Below are positions 50,743 through 63,436 of a stretch of 64,000 nt of DNA, in pieces. A program made the position numbers and the translations under genes. The stretch's first letter is position 1, and every line of letters begins with the position of its first letter. The stretch comes from Phascolomyces articulosus (lineage: Eukaryota; Mucoromycota; Mucoromycetes; Mucorales; Lichtheimiaceae). The stretch is taken from positions 124,001 through 188,000 of the forward strand of contig JAIXMP010000013.1 in NCBI GenBank assembly GCA_025677815.1, in the 5' to 3' direction. The notes under the pieces are model-generated. The model was not told where the DNA came from. It did no database searches and saw nothing but the letters and a program-made list of their open reading frames with translations.

Positions 50743-51952
50743 GGAATAGAAAATAAAAGTAAGGGGGCAAGAGGTGAAGGGGAATGGGGAGAGAGAGAGG
50801 GAAAGAGAGTGAATAAAGTGCTGCGGGGCTGGGAAACTAATCAGGGGATGAAAGAGTTAGGATAATTATAATAATAATAAAAAAAGAAAAGAAAATTCTT
50901 GTTTTTTTTTTGTTTTCTTTTTGACCTTTTTTTGTTATATTTTTTATGTATTAGATTCGTTCGAGTCCTTTTTTTTTTTGTTATATATCAGTTGGAAGGG
51001 GAAAGATAAAAGGGGAATATAGTAGATAGGTTAGCTTTTTGTTAATAATCTAGAAATATTGGTTCTTTTATGTCGGCATGAGGATATCTTGTTAATTGAT
51101 CAAAGTCCAAGGAAGCAAAAAGAACCATTTAGTAACTCTTTTTTTTGAATAAGATAAAAGGAAATAGATTATTCAAGCTTGTTTCTTTTTGTTGATATTT
51201 GTCAATCGTAAAAAGTACTTTTCTTCCTTGTTTATGATGACAAAAAGAGATAGGGCAAAAAAAAAGAGTGAACAGAAAGGGTTTTTTTTTCTTCCTATCG
51301 TTTTGTTTTGTTCTGTTCTGGTTTTTTTTTTTTTTTTTGGTTAAAAAGTATAGTAATCCTATTATTCGCTATTATTAATTATTATGTGTTATTTTTTTTA
51401 TTATGATTTGGATAACTACTTTGTATGAATATATAAGATCGTTTTGCGTCTTTTCGAAATAGGTTTGATAATGATAATAAAAACAAGTCGTTATTGAATT
51501 TTACTCTCTGTATTAAAAAAAAAGTAAAGGAAAAGGAAAAGGAAGAGACGAGAAAAGGGGTTGCGCATTTTTATAAATTGTTCCGCTGACTTTTTTTTTG
51601 TCAGATGACCATTACCCTCATCATCAGTTTCTTCACCACCACCCCTTTCCTTCTTTTGTCTGTGCTGTTTTATAACATTTTCTTACTATTATGACGTAAT
51701 CATCAACATCTATGGTATAAAAATACTTCATTCATTCAACTTGGACTCGTCAAGTTTAAAATTTATTCTAAAGTTAAACACATCATTCTTCTACTGGTAT
51801 GATAGTAATGAATATAAAAAATGTTATGAATATAACTTATCCAGCTTGTATATTGTCACAAGAGAATCTTTTTGACATTTAGTCATTAATAAACCCATGC
51901 TGAAATAACTGATGATAAGATGATATCGATAGTGTTGTTTTTTTTTTATCTG
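50743..51952. other. Intergenic, homopolymer-rich
   Basis: Promoter side of the Cut8-like gene. Many T runs (for example 51321-51338) and purine-rich tracts. No exon seen. Confidence 0.5.
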
Positions 51953-52340
51953 TCATCGGGTTCAACTGTATAGTCGACGACAACATGATCCTGTCAAAAA
52001 TAGATCACAACGAAAAAAACATATATTTAATTTTCTATATTTGGCAACTAAGTACATATAAAAAGGATCGTTTGAAAATGCGATTGAATTTATGGAAACT
52101 TACCTTTAATTGCTGAAGGAATTCTGTAGCTTTTTCATATTATCTTATATACAAATGCCTCTTGTAATAGTGGTGTTCCCCGGGAACATTACGTACCTTA
52201 TATCCAATGGAATGACGACCTGTATATTATGCCTTGAAGAAACTACATTAAATAACTGCCAAACGAAGCGTGATATGAATAAGTATTCCGTCTTACAACC
52301 CATGATATACTGTATGACATTTCAACGGTAATAAAAGTAT
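51953..52340 (-). pseudogene. Gene relic with surviving exon pieces
   Basis: On the minus strand three pieces read as protein with splice-like borders: TVEMSYSISWVVRRNTYSYH near 52260-52325; VVIPLDIR near 52193-52215, flanked by ATACAG and GTACGT; and YEKATEFLQQLK|DHVVVDYTVEPDDR-stop near 51953-52138, joined across GTAAGT...TTGACAG. In-frame stops separate the pieces, so no whole gene can be assembled. The SYSxSW word recalls EMP70/TM9 membrane proteins but this is too short to assign. Confidence 0.4.
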
Positions 52341-53672
52341 CATCAAGTACATGTGGTTCTTGTCTTTGTTACTAATTCAATTCAGTTATCTTTGAAGATT
52401 CTAGAAAGACTTATGTGATTACATGGTTAACCGTGTGATTTGAGGGAATGCTCATATGGATTGAATACGTATCAACATTTTTGGATCCGATTATTGCTGT
52501 TCCGTATTTTTTGTTACTAATCAAAAAGCCATCATGATCAGAGAAAACGATCCATTCTTTTTTGTAATTATCAAGCAAAACCTATCTTCTTTTGAAGATG
52601 ATAATAAAGATAGAAAAACCAATTATGAAGTTTTTGTTCTTTTATCCACAATATAAGAAATTTGACAAAGCATTGTTAGTTATTTAAGAAAAACATGTCA
52701 ATGTTACAGGCTGAATAAAAAACTTTTCGTAATAGCAATTGAGGTTATATATAGCCATAAAATTCTTCGGATAATAGTTTTCGATCCTAATTAAGTGTCA
52801 TCGTATGACCTGCTATTATACCACGTTACTAATAATTAAGTAAATCGATAATACATCCATTTATTAGTTCTTTCAAGTCTTGGTAATGACCAGACCGTTT
52901 TATCTCTTGGCAATTATGTTCATATTGCCATTATAAGTTCAAGCGGAGGATCCATATTAAATAGAAGCAAAGCATAGTAATACAATCCAAAGTCATTAAT
53001 AATAGTTATTTTTAAATAAGTGTAGTCTTATATAATATATGTTATAGAGTGCTATCTATAATTATATCACAGAACATACGTAAATATCTAAAGCCTAAAG
53101 GACGACGAAGTCCGTACTTATTGTACCCTGGTGTCGGTGACAACATATAAAGTTTCATTTCTTCATATATAGCATTAGTGTTTATATTGGTAAAAAAAAA
53201 GTTTCGTTTTTAATTTAAATATCCTTAATGTCGTAATATTAACATAACAATAATAATAGTATAATTAAGTAAAAAAGAATGAGCAAAATGGTGATTATTT
53301 TTAACTTCATGTTGAACATCAAGAAGTTAAAGCCGTAGAAGGAGCGGAACTAGTAATTACAAGAACGCGTTGTAAAAAAGAAACCTGTCGGGTTTTTTTC
53401 AGGACACAAAAAAACACGCGAGACGCGTTCCTTTCTTCCTCTTTTTTTTTTTTCTTTCATTCATTTTTCCCTCACGTTCCCTTTTGCTTTCCCCTTCCCT
53501 CCTCTCTGACTCAAACCCAACCAACAACAAAATAAAAAAATACCTCTTTCTCAATTCTTTCTCTTTCTTTCTTTTTTTTCTTGTAATAACTTTGTATATA
53601 ACTTCAAGTCAATACTATTTCGCATAACCTGAGTTGGTTTCTTTCCATTGTTTCTTTTTTTTTTTCTAAACC
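52341..53672. other. Intergenic upstream of the RING gene
   Basis: A+T-rich to about 53300, then strongly T/C-rich (53430-53670), as is common just before Mucoromycota start codons. No exon seen. Confidence 0.5.
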
Positions 53673-55916
53673 ATGGGAATTAAACGAACAGTACTTATTG
53701 ATGAACCATTCCCTGATCTTTTTTGTGGATTATGTCAAGGTGAGTTTTGGGAAATTGATTTTATACCAGTGCTTGTTCCTCATTTTGTATTTTTATTATT
53801 GTTGTTATTAGAGATCTTGGACGATCCAGTTCAAGTACGGTGTCCTGAAGGTAAAATAGATACCCAAATAGCTTTTCAGAATATATGTAAAATAATCAAT
53901 ATGAAAACAGACTAAACGAAAAAAATTTATATATAAAATATTTTCTCAAATATTAGATCACATGTTCTGTAGTAGTTGTATTGGTAACTATTTACAACAA
54001 AGTCGAACGTGTCCACATTGTTTAACGGATCTTGACCCATCTTTGTTTCAACCATCCAAATTTGTCCAACGTCAAATTGGTCGATTACGTGTACGATGTC
54101 CATATCATGAAGCAGGATGTACATGGCAAGGGATATTGTCTGATTCCCATCCAAATGAGGTAACGCTATTTAATCCAATGTTTATTGATTATTATGGAAC
54201 GAGGGTATTATTAGGAATATGTGCTAAAATAGGAAGAAGGATAGATAAAAAAGGGATGAGTGAGATTCAATAACTTATACCTTGTGTTTGAATATGAAAT
54301 GTATATAGTGCAGTTTTGAATTGTGTGAATGTCCAAATAGCAAACATGGATGTAAAGAGCGAATACGTCGAACGGATACCCAGCAACACAAATGTCCTTA
54401 TGAGTTATTAACGTGTCCCAACTTAATGCCATTGTGTAAGCCATTCTTTCGCAAGGACAAAGAAAACCACGAAAAAACATGTCGATCATACCCATGTCCA
54501 TTTGCGATTGAAGGCTGCAGCTATATTGGTACATTGACGGATGTAAATGCACATTGTGACCTTTACTGCGGAAAACTACATCAGCGTATCAAGGATTTAG
54601 AAGCAGAGTGTAAGCGATTAAATAAATGTATTACAGAGCGCAACAGGGGAAATTGTAAAGAAACTGTGCAACAAACTACGGCAATCATTGCAAATACGAA
54701 AGGCACAACAGCAACGACACCAACGAAGGATATGACCGGTGATGATGAGGATATGGGAGGTATTGATTTATTGGAACAAATGTTGAGCAATAATAATGAT
54801 TATTTATCACTGGGGTTATTGAATAACGACGATGAAAATAAATCATCGAATGATGCAAGTGAACCATCATCACAGCAACAACAGCAGCAGGGTTCAAATG
54901 CTTCACAGCAACAATCGGAACAAAGAAATAAACAGCAACAACAGCCGTTGTTAAATATCTTTGGAGGAGGAAATGGTGGTGATTTAATGGATCTTAGTGA
55001 TTGCTTACCACCGTTACCCTTTATGCCTAATATTGACACTAATAAGCAATCACAACAGCCACCACCATTATCAGCTTCCATTGCTGCACCCAAACGTTCT
55101 TCTAATGGAAAAATTATTCGCTACAGTAAAAATGTTCGACTTGCCCATAGTGCGTTACGTATGGCACGACAGCAACAAAATCGATACTTTTCAGATATGA
55201 ACCCATTTGAATCTCTATTAGAGGATTTGGATGTTGCTATTAAGCCTGATTATCAATATCAGCCGCTGGATCAACAACAGCACCAGGTACATCAGGAGCC
55301 CCAGAATGCTTCTACACCCATGTCACAATCAGTAGCCACCCCAGCATCTATTATTTCAACATCAAGTCAACAAGATGATATTTCCAATTTGATGGCACAA
55401 CATACACTTTCATCTCCTCAAAACAACCCATTTTCATTCAATAACTTGGATGATGTGCAAAAATATTTGTCAGATATGACATCACAATCGCCCCAGCTCT
55501 CCAATGCAGCAGCAACGACGACAACGACAGATGATAACAATACTTCCCATTCTCCAGCATATACCACCCCTACGCATGCACCTGCAGCACCCATTACAAC
55601 TGGAACATCAGCTCAAAGTAGCCCGCTACGAAATAGCAGCAGTAGTAAAACAAATAAACCAAGAATCAAGGGAGATACCAAGGATAAAAAGAATAAAAAG
55701 GCTGCTGCTGTTGTTATGGATGCTCGATCACCTCAATCTATAAGATCACCTCAACCTTCATCACCTAATAGTGCTGCATCACCCCCTACAGATGCTCCCA
55801 AAAAACGACCCATGTTTGTTTTAGCATCAAGTTATTTGACCAATTACGGAAACAATAATAATAACAACAAACAGCAACCGCAACAGCAACAATCATCATC
55901 TTCATCATCATCATAA
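53673..55916 (+). CDS. RING plus TRAF-type zinc-finger protein with Gln/Ser-rich tail
   Basis: Four exons close to 638 aa: 53673-53739, 53812-53850, 53957-54159, 54309-55916. N-terminal C3HC4-like RING built across two introns: LFCGLCQ...VRCPE|DHMFCSSCIGNYL...CPHC. Then TRAF-type fingers: RVRCPYHEAGCTWQG...H, CECPNSKHGCKERIR, QQHKCPYELLTCPN, CRSYPCPFAIEGCSYIG, NAHCDLYC, and a short coiled coil (RIKDLEAECKRLNKCI). The remaining 400 residues are low-complexity (Gln, Asn, Ser, Pro). RING/TRAF architecture implies an E3 ubiquitin ligase; substrate unknown. The final exon is long and intronless. Exon 2 is 39 nt. A poly-Ser end closes the protein. Confidence 0.8.
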
Positions 55917-56139
55917 AAAATCAATTCACCGCATACACTTAAAAAATATATAATATAATATATTGTATATATATGCATCCTCTTTTTTTTTTATACGTAA
56001 CATTATATCACTAAACAACTCATTTTGCTTTCATCCATATAAAAATATAAACTTGTCTATTATTCTATATTATTATTATTTATTTATCTACTTGTTAATT
56101 TTATATTTTAGTATATTTATAATCATTATTATTTTATTA

Positions 56140-59100
56140 TTATGCAAACATGAATACATTCTTTTGTGCAGTACACATTTTCTGTGCTCTCTCTGTACCC
56201 ACTATTCGTTCCAATTTCAAATGATCATATTTTGAAAATAAGGCTGTACATGAAAAGGTAGCTTCTTCAGCCGCACTGGCTTCGTTGAATTTGAGACCCA
56301 AAAAGTTGACTATTTCATTATAAAATTGTGGATGATCTGGTAATCCATAAAATACAACATGGAATGTACCACGGATATTCAATCTTCGGAAGAAATGAAC
56401 ACGTTCTGTATAAAGTAAAAAGCTGGTACGACCATGGAAGAATTGACCTCTTGCACGAGTAATACCCTTAGGAGATGTATATCTATTTTATTATTCATAT
56501 TGTATATTAGTCACTTTTCTGTTTAATAATACATATGATGGGTGCTAAATATCCAGAAAACTTACTCAGATAATGGCTCGTAAGAATACATATTATCTTC
56601 AAAGTAGTTACGGATGCGAACAAAATCAAAATAAGATGGGATGAAAATGAGGGTATGAGATTGCATGATAGCTGACTTGCGCAATCCAGGCAATGTCTAT
56701 AAATATAAAAGTATCACGTCAGTTTTTTCTTTTTATATAGTTCATTCTTTCCTTACCTTTTCAATAAAATATTTGAACCGTGTATCATCCATGGCTGCTA
56801 ATGATGTTGTATCTACACGAGTAAATGTCTAAAGTAAAAAAACCTCTTACATTAGAGAAAAAATATTCCAGTACACAGCATCCTTCCTTATGAATATGTT
56901 TCTTTTTCCTACCTGCTGTACTTGAGGAATAACATCCACAATAGATCCGTCCTCTGTTTTTTGCTTAATCTTGAGTTTACCAGCAACATTTTTAAAATGC
57001 TTGTTGAAAATTGCATTAAATTCAGGTGTCAAAAAGTCTGTAAACATCAATGTTTGTCGCAAGTATTGTGCTCTATAATAAAAGAAATAATCAACAAAAA
57101 AAAAGTAGATGATATTGAGTATAAGAGTATCGTTATGCATCAATTCTCAAACTAGTACTATTATAAATTAGCTTACTTTTTGTCCAAGTACCAGCTTTTA
57201 ATTCGTGAAATATCGCATCCATGTGTATCAAGAGGAATACGATTCAAAAATTGAAATACATGCTGATTTTTAGAATGTAAATATCCAATCAATTAGTTTT
57301 GAATATCAACACACTGCTATATTTTTAAACCATCGCTCAATTTTTTGAAATCAAATACATATATGTTCATACCTCAACATGCTCCCAGTTTTGCATCAAA
57401 AAGTTATTTGCTTGGTCAAAGATAATAAGTTCAATTGAAGATAAGAAATCAAAATCTTGTTTCTTGTCACTATATAAACCATAATATTTGTGTTAATCAC
57501 TATGGACACACCTAACATCTCTCTCCCTCTATCTCTCTCTTCCCAAATTCCTAAAAAAAAATGTACCCTTCTGCACCAATCATCATACGTAAACCTAATG
57601 GTGAAGCAATCACCATATCTGCCGCATAATAATCACTATAAAACTTCATGCTCTTTCTTGTAAACTTGATAGCCAATCTGAAATGATCATCAATATTGCC
57701 CTTGAATGTTGCAAGGAAATCAGCTGGTTTGGTATCATCAACATTTTCTTGTTCACGTAATCGATATTCATCATAGAATCGTTTTTTATTTTCTTGTTGT
57801 TCACTTCCTGAAAGCTTGATCATCATATCCACAATATCAACCACAGAATTTCTGAAAGGAACCACAATCAATACTTTAGGTCGAGTAAAACCTTGATCGC
57901 GAATTTCGCTAAATTTGATTGTCAATAGTATCATCATGTTAGTTTTATCTAAAACGGACAATTCTTCCCCCTCTTTTTTAATAAATTATACAATCGAGTA
58001 AGAAAGAACTTACCCAACATCAACGTGGTCAGCTTGGGCCTTTGTGATTTTATTGGTATTTCTCATAATACGATCACGGTTTCTAATCAATAATAATAAA
58101 ATAAAAGTAGATAAGTAATCCAGTCATTTGATATCGAAGAATAAAAGGAAATAGTGGGCTTACTTGTGAATATGATTTAATGCATGTAAAATATATGCAT
58201 TTCTAATCTCGTTGGCATTATCCAAGTTACGATTACAATACAATACATCACGATATTCATTGAATTGTTGGAAAAGACGCTCTTGCAATGGAGTAAAAAT
58301 TTGAGATTCTAATAAAACAGATACCATAAATTAATGGTTGGTGTCTTTTGACGAAAGTAACCCTGTATCTATCCTTCATTCCAATATGTAAAACGACCGT
58401 CAATTTACCATCAACCGAGTTCAATTGATCTTCGTTTGCCTTTCTCCAAAGTTTGGCAAGACGTCCACGTACTTTAGATTTGACTAAATCTGTCACTGGT
58501 TTTGATTCCTTGATAGTCTTATCAGGTACTGGGGTATAACTGACAACATCTTTCAACACATCATCCTCAAAGCTCTGAGGGACCCATTTTCTATCTTCAA
58601 TAAGTGATATTTTTTCGTCAAATTCTTTTGGTTGATCATCTGCGAAATGGCGAGCATATGAATCCTCTATAAAATGAAACCAAAAATGACAGTATTTATA
58701 AGTCTTTTTTTCTTCATCTCCCTACACTACTGCCGAGATGTCTTGCTTTTTTATGTGAATTACCATCACGCTCTCCTTCTTCATCGCTTGATTCAACTCC
58801 AATCATAATTTGATCCTGTTCTTCTTCCATATCAGCAATGCCTTCTCCATCGCCTAAAAATATATTACTTTAGTGAAATGTCGGTAAAGGCACCTCTTAA
58901 CAGAGTTATAAATGTGAATCCAATATGTTACCCTCTTCTAATATTTCTTCATCCTCCTCATCTTCTTCATTTTCACCATCGTTATCCAAAGTCATGTCAT
59001 TTTCGTCATATTCTTCTTCACCTTCATCGTCATCTTCATCAGAAACTTCATCTTCAATACCCTCTTGTTCACGTTTGATTCTGGCATAAAATGTTTGATT

Positions 59101-59629
59101 CTTGGAAGTCTTCTGCAAAGAACCGACCAATTGGGAATAAGCGGATGGCTTTTCCCAAGTTTCTTCATCATCGTCATTATCACTTTTCTCTTCCTCTTCA
59201 CTTTCAAATTGAATTTGCTCTTCTTCCATTTCTCGATCCAAGTCTTCTTCATAAACAACTCGACGAGGTCGCCTAACATTTAATAAAATATTATGTAAGT
59301 TTCCAAAACACACACGCTCACACATCATATATATATAATATGTACAACTGCAGATATAAAAATAAATAAAGACTTTACTTGAGGCTAGGTTCTCCTTCCT
59401 CACCACCTGCATTATCGTCTTCTTCCTCATCTTGGAAATCTTGTGGAATCAATGATCCATATTCTTTAAGATCATTCTTTTGTTTTCGAGATAAACTACC
59501 AAACTTGACAGTTTCGTTTTTACGTTTGGCGCCTGATTTTGAAGAAGAAAGACCAGAAACATGTTGAACAGGCTCACGTCCTTTTTTATGTGCAAAGCTT
59601 TTACTAACGGCTGATCGTCCTTTTGCCAT
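56140..59629 (-). CDS. UTP25: U3 snoRNP-associated protein Utp25 (Def homologue)
   Basis: Needed for 18S rRNA processing in the nucleolar SSU processome. Thirteen exons close to 794 aa: 59629-59379, 59272-58932, 58853-58764, 58666-58409, 58308-58164, 58082-58014, 57908-57567, 57469-57373, 57262-57177, 57072-56913, 56828-56757, 56696-56566, 56482-56140. Basic start ([18 protein letters not shown]) then a very acidic region ([28 protein letters not shown]). The UTP25 domain follows: [127 protein letters not shown]. These are helicase-like but lack catalytic motifs, as in the family. Convergent with the RING gene (223 bases apart). Confidence 0.93.
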
Positions 59630-60683
59630 TTTCTTCTTCTTTTTTCAAGGTTCGCGATCGATCGAATCTATTCAAGTTTTTTTGAAAGACAAAAGTGAAA
59701 AAAAAATTGCAGCTTTTTTTTTTGCTGGGAATTGGTATCCAAATATGGTATTCTCTCACCCAATCAATTTCTTCTCTCATAATGTTGTCAAGCAATGAGA
59801 ACCTTAATAAGAGTAAACATCGACTGTCGTAAAGTGGTGTCAAAGTACCTGGCGCCAATCATATTAAAAGTTAACAGTGGTTCTTGGCCAATAAAGTGAT
59901 GATTTAATGGCGATACCAAGCTGGAGAAACAAATCTAAGAATGATCCACATCCGTTCAAAATATCAACAAAGGATAGTTAAGACAAACCATTCGATTTTG
60001 CCTCAAATGTGCAATAAATCAAACAGAACTAAGCTATGGCAGAGGATAATAGTGCTTTTTAGAATGACATAAGATTACATTCGTAATAATATGCTACCTA
60101 AGAACAAATTATTACTAATTAAAGCCATTAAAAGATTTATATCATTGTAGTTACCATTACAATAGTACATGTAATATAATCGAAACTTGCTCTCAACTGA
60201 TTATGTTAATTTATATATTAAGTTGACGACTTTGATTAGAGTTTGTAAACAATTGACGCATGTTTTTACTGTTCTCTTGAATTATTCGTAGTATATTATT
60301 ATATATAAAATGCAGCCATATGAATCTCTCATGCTATTCTCTTACGAATCATCATCATAAAAAAATAATGTTGATATATAATAGTTTTACTATATTGGCA
60401 TCAGTTATTCCTTTCCATGTTGAATGACAATAATCACTGATTTTTAATAATATGTTGTTTGTGGTGATCAATCATAATAACATAAAATATCACAAGAGAA
60501 GGTTTTTTACTTTTTCTTCTTCTCCTTTGGCTCTTCCAATAGCTCTGATTTGGTAAGTTATAAAAATATTACTAAAGAAAGTGGAATATTCTAATGTTTG
60601 TGAAGAAAGTTGTACTTTACTAATAAGCAAAAAATACATTACGATAAAGAGAGCGTCCATGGGTTAAATAATCCCTAAATTGA
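59630..60683. other. Intergenic, UTP25 promoter side
   Basis: About 1 kb of A+T-rich DNA with no supportable exon. Confidence 0.5.
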
Positions 60684-60884
60684 GCATGTCCGCTTCGGCG
60701 GGATGCGTTGCTGGCGCAGCCACTGTCTCGATAAGTAAGTTTTATTTTTCTCATTTTGAATTGAATAAAAAGTAGGAATAGATGGGGTCTTTTACCATTT
60801 AACACAACTGCTATTCATCTGTTTATCTTTAGTCGCGTCGTGTCGGTGTGAGTGCCTCACTCAAGTGAGGTACTCGTAAACAAC
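60684..60884 (+). ncRNA. Candidate spliced structured RNA (or 31-aa micro-ORF)
   Basis: A GC-rich island in A+T DNA. Hairpin 1 (60684-60706): two arms of nine pairs around a TTCG tetraloop with one bulged G. Hairpin 2 (60850-60875): eleven pairs with one G-T wobble around TCAA. Between them is a textbook intron (GTAAGT at 60735, CTTTAG ending 60832), and a second GTAAGT at 60885 pairs with CTAACTCCAG at 60933. A 31-aa frame starts at ATG 60686 (MSASAGCVAGAATVSI), crosses the first junction and ends at 60879. Strand and nature are unproven; no known RNA family recognised. Confidence 0.35.
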
Positions 60885-60933
60885 GTAAGTGATACTTTTT
60901 GGTAACACAACCCGATAATTTTTCTAACTCCAG

Positions 60934-61286
60934 GCATGTTTTATAGGCCTTGTCGTAAGGATCATTCGAATTTGAATATTATGTAATGTTTTATGGGATG
61001 GTTGCTCCATGATAGATAATAATAATTTGGAGCTATAAAAGGAACAAAGAGAGGGCTTACGTACAAAATGTTCCTATCTTGACTATGTAATATCTATTCT
61101 CCCAAAAAAAAGTATATGGCATATTCAAAACACAAAAGTGCCTATTTCACTGTTATCGTTTTTCTTTTTATATCAATAAATAATGTGCACTATATATAAT
61201 AAATCTTACTAGCTTTTGTATTTCTTTCATGTAAATTGATTAGATACCAGTGTTAGTTGAAAAAACAAATAATCGGCATAATTAAT
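60934..61286. other. Intergenic before the small spliced gene
   Basis: A+T-rich; no exon seen beyond a possible 3' exon of the candidate RNA starting at 60934. Confidence 0.4.
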
Positions 61287-61989
61287 ATGTCTGCTCAGAA
61301 ACACTCGTAAGAATAAATATGCATGGTAATCATCACAGAACCTGAAGAAAATTGTATCAATGCATCACTATGAAGGTTTTTATGTAGCTGTGTAGTTAAC
61401 ATGAAGTTTTTACCAGGAAGGCTGTTGTCGATGAGGCTTTTCTGCTTAGTTTGCTGTTTATATCAATATGCAAACCACCGTCATGGAAAGATTTTATTTG
61501 TTTTCATCCGGGAAGATATAGTGCAATAGGTATGTCTATGAAGAGAGTACAATAAGGTCATCAGTTGAAGGTACGCTCGCTTCAATCAAATCCTTACTTA
61601 TTTCTTTACTATTTGTATATCTATACAGCTGAGTGTGGAATGTTCATGGTTACAATGCATTTCGTATATATATATATCAAAGTTGGTGGAATAAAATAAA
61701 ATTGGTTGCTACTTATATTCTAATAATTGGAGGTAAGATTAATTATTTACTAAAGATCCAAGTACTGGTATTAAATATCAAAAGCGTAACCAAAAGAAAA
61801 AAAGTTGGGTAATTATTATTTATAATGACATTCTGTCATCCAGGTCCGCGATACAGTAGCACACATACTCTGAAATACATTTATTTATATATAGAAGTTA
61901 ATATAAAACACACAGAGAGAAAACTTATAGCAGATTCGACTGACACATTCTTAACCAACAAGTATTTGCAGGACTGTTTTTTACTATAG
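61287..61989 (+). CDS. Unrecognised small spliced protein, two hydrophobic segments
   Basis: Four exons close to 125 aa: 61287-61306, 61417-61529, 61634-61732, 61844-61989. Reads MSAQKHS|KAVVDEAFLLSLLFISICKPP, then WKDFICFHPGRYSAI|VWNVHGYNAFRIYIYQSWWNKIK, then LVATYILIIGG and a polar tail. Aromatic-rich with two likely membrane segments. The signal that this is real is that one frame runs across three canonical junctions (GTAAGA/CCAG, GTATGT/TGAG, GTAAGA/CCAG) with sensible composition. The last exon is less convincing and may be read-through. Family not recognised. Confidence 0.45.
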
Positions 61990-62302
61990 AATTCAAACTG
62001 AATAATGAAGTGAGACTTTACTGGTATACGAAAGTAGAAGTATATGTCAGTGTCCTCCTCGATATATAATTAGCAGAAAGCATAAATTAATTTGATCGTG
62101 CATTATCTTTGAATAGGTGTAACGTTATACACTGTCAAATCCATGGGACTTGTCCTTGATAGATCCAGGCATGTCAAAACAATTATTTATTATTATTATT
62201 ATTATTGAATATTAAAATATATAAAAGTACATATGGTATAAGATGTTTTTTTTCATGCACACAAATAATAAGCAAATGCATTATATTTATGTAGAGTATT
62301 TT
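61990..62302. other. Intergenic with (ATT)n repeat
   Basis: Includes an (ATT)n run at 62184-62207. No exon seen. Confidence 0.5.
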
Positions 62303-63159
62303 TCATACTGAGGAGGATGAATTCGTTGTTATATCGGCTTCGTTTGGTTTGATAACTATAGTAGGAGAACAGCTGGGAATCGAAGGTAGTTGACGTGGTA
62401 TGATCGGTGTCATGTATGGAATGACACGTACTTTACTTGCCAATAAATCAGCATCCAGATTCATTGTGATTATTCCGTTTTTTAATGTCCTTCGTACTGG
62501 TACCAATTTTCTAGTTTTCTGTTTGGAAGAAATATTTCCTTCAGGTGATGCTGGTGCTAGTGCTGGTGGTGCTAGTGATGGTGTGGGTGGGAAAATGAGT
62601 GGCTTTGCTTTGGTAATCATGAATCCTAGGACAATATGACGTGAAAGATAATAAGTTTTGTGGTAAAAAATGTAATGTTTATAGTATAAATTTATAACAT
62701 CCAACCTTTTTTTTCTCCTGGTATAATTTGACAACTCTCATCATTATTATCACTTTCATCATTATCTGAGACGGAAGAATGTCCCAGTGATGAAGAGCCG
62801 TTGTTATTCTGGTAAGCTACTGCTGCAGCCTCTACATCAGCTGCTTCTCGAAGCTCGTTAAATTTTTTCAACACGATAAGATTTTCAAGTACATTTTTCT
62901 TCCATTTGTCGCCATGAGCAGGATGATAGTGTAGTACTGACATATTTTTTCTCATGGTCCAGTATAAACAAAGTGGGGTCTTGTAATCAATATACAGCAA
63001 TAGATCTTTTAAGGTCATGGGGAACAAAGGCCTACCGTCGCGTAAACGATCTGGATAATGTCGTAAAATGAAACGCGTATACCCATTGATGGCATGCCGT
63101 AATCGTTTTTTCGTTTTCTCTACAGACGGGAATGTTTTTTTTGGGCGATTACGATTCAT
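62303..63159 (-). CDS. Unrecognised protein with helical N-terminal domain
   Basis: Two exons close to 258 aa: 63159-62706 and 62625-62303 (AAAG|GTTGGA ... CCTAG|GATT, phase 1). Residues about 13-100 are basic and helical: KKRLRHAINGYTRFILRHYP, LKDLLLYIDYKTP, WKKNVLENLIVLKKFNELREA. The spacing vaguely recalls the helical core-binding domain of tyrosine recombinases, but no catalytic domain follows. Then an acidic Ser/Asn/Asp-rich linker and a Pro-rich segment (FPPTPSLAPPALAPASP). Possibly a DNA-binding protein of Mucoromycota; family not recognised. Confidence 0.5.
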
Positions 63160-63436
63160 AAATATAAATTGCTTATGTTTATTAATTAAAGAAAGAATAT
63201 TTGTTTTGTTACTTCTCCTGCGGATAGAATATCATCGTTACACAACGCGTGCTATTGTTTACGAATCAGCAGTTGATAACTAACTAGGTCAAAAGAACGC
63301 ATTACTTCCTATCTTATACTTATGTGATATATTCCATTTGAATGCATTTTAAATCAAATATAAAGGTCATATTAAATATAGGTTGTACGAAGTGGTCATT
63401 TTATTATGTACAAAGAAATGAATGAAACGGAATATT
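63160..63436. other. Short intergenic region
   Basis: Promoter of the 62303-63159 gene and 3' end of the last gene. No exon seen. Confidence 0.5.

Noticed and set aside
62692..63159. Tyrosine recombinase (Crypton-like) gene
   Set aside because: Only the helical N-terminal part is reminiscent; no Arg-His-Arg-Tyr catalytic domain follows.
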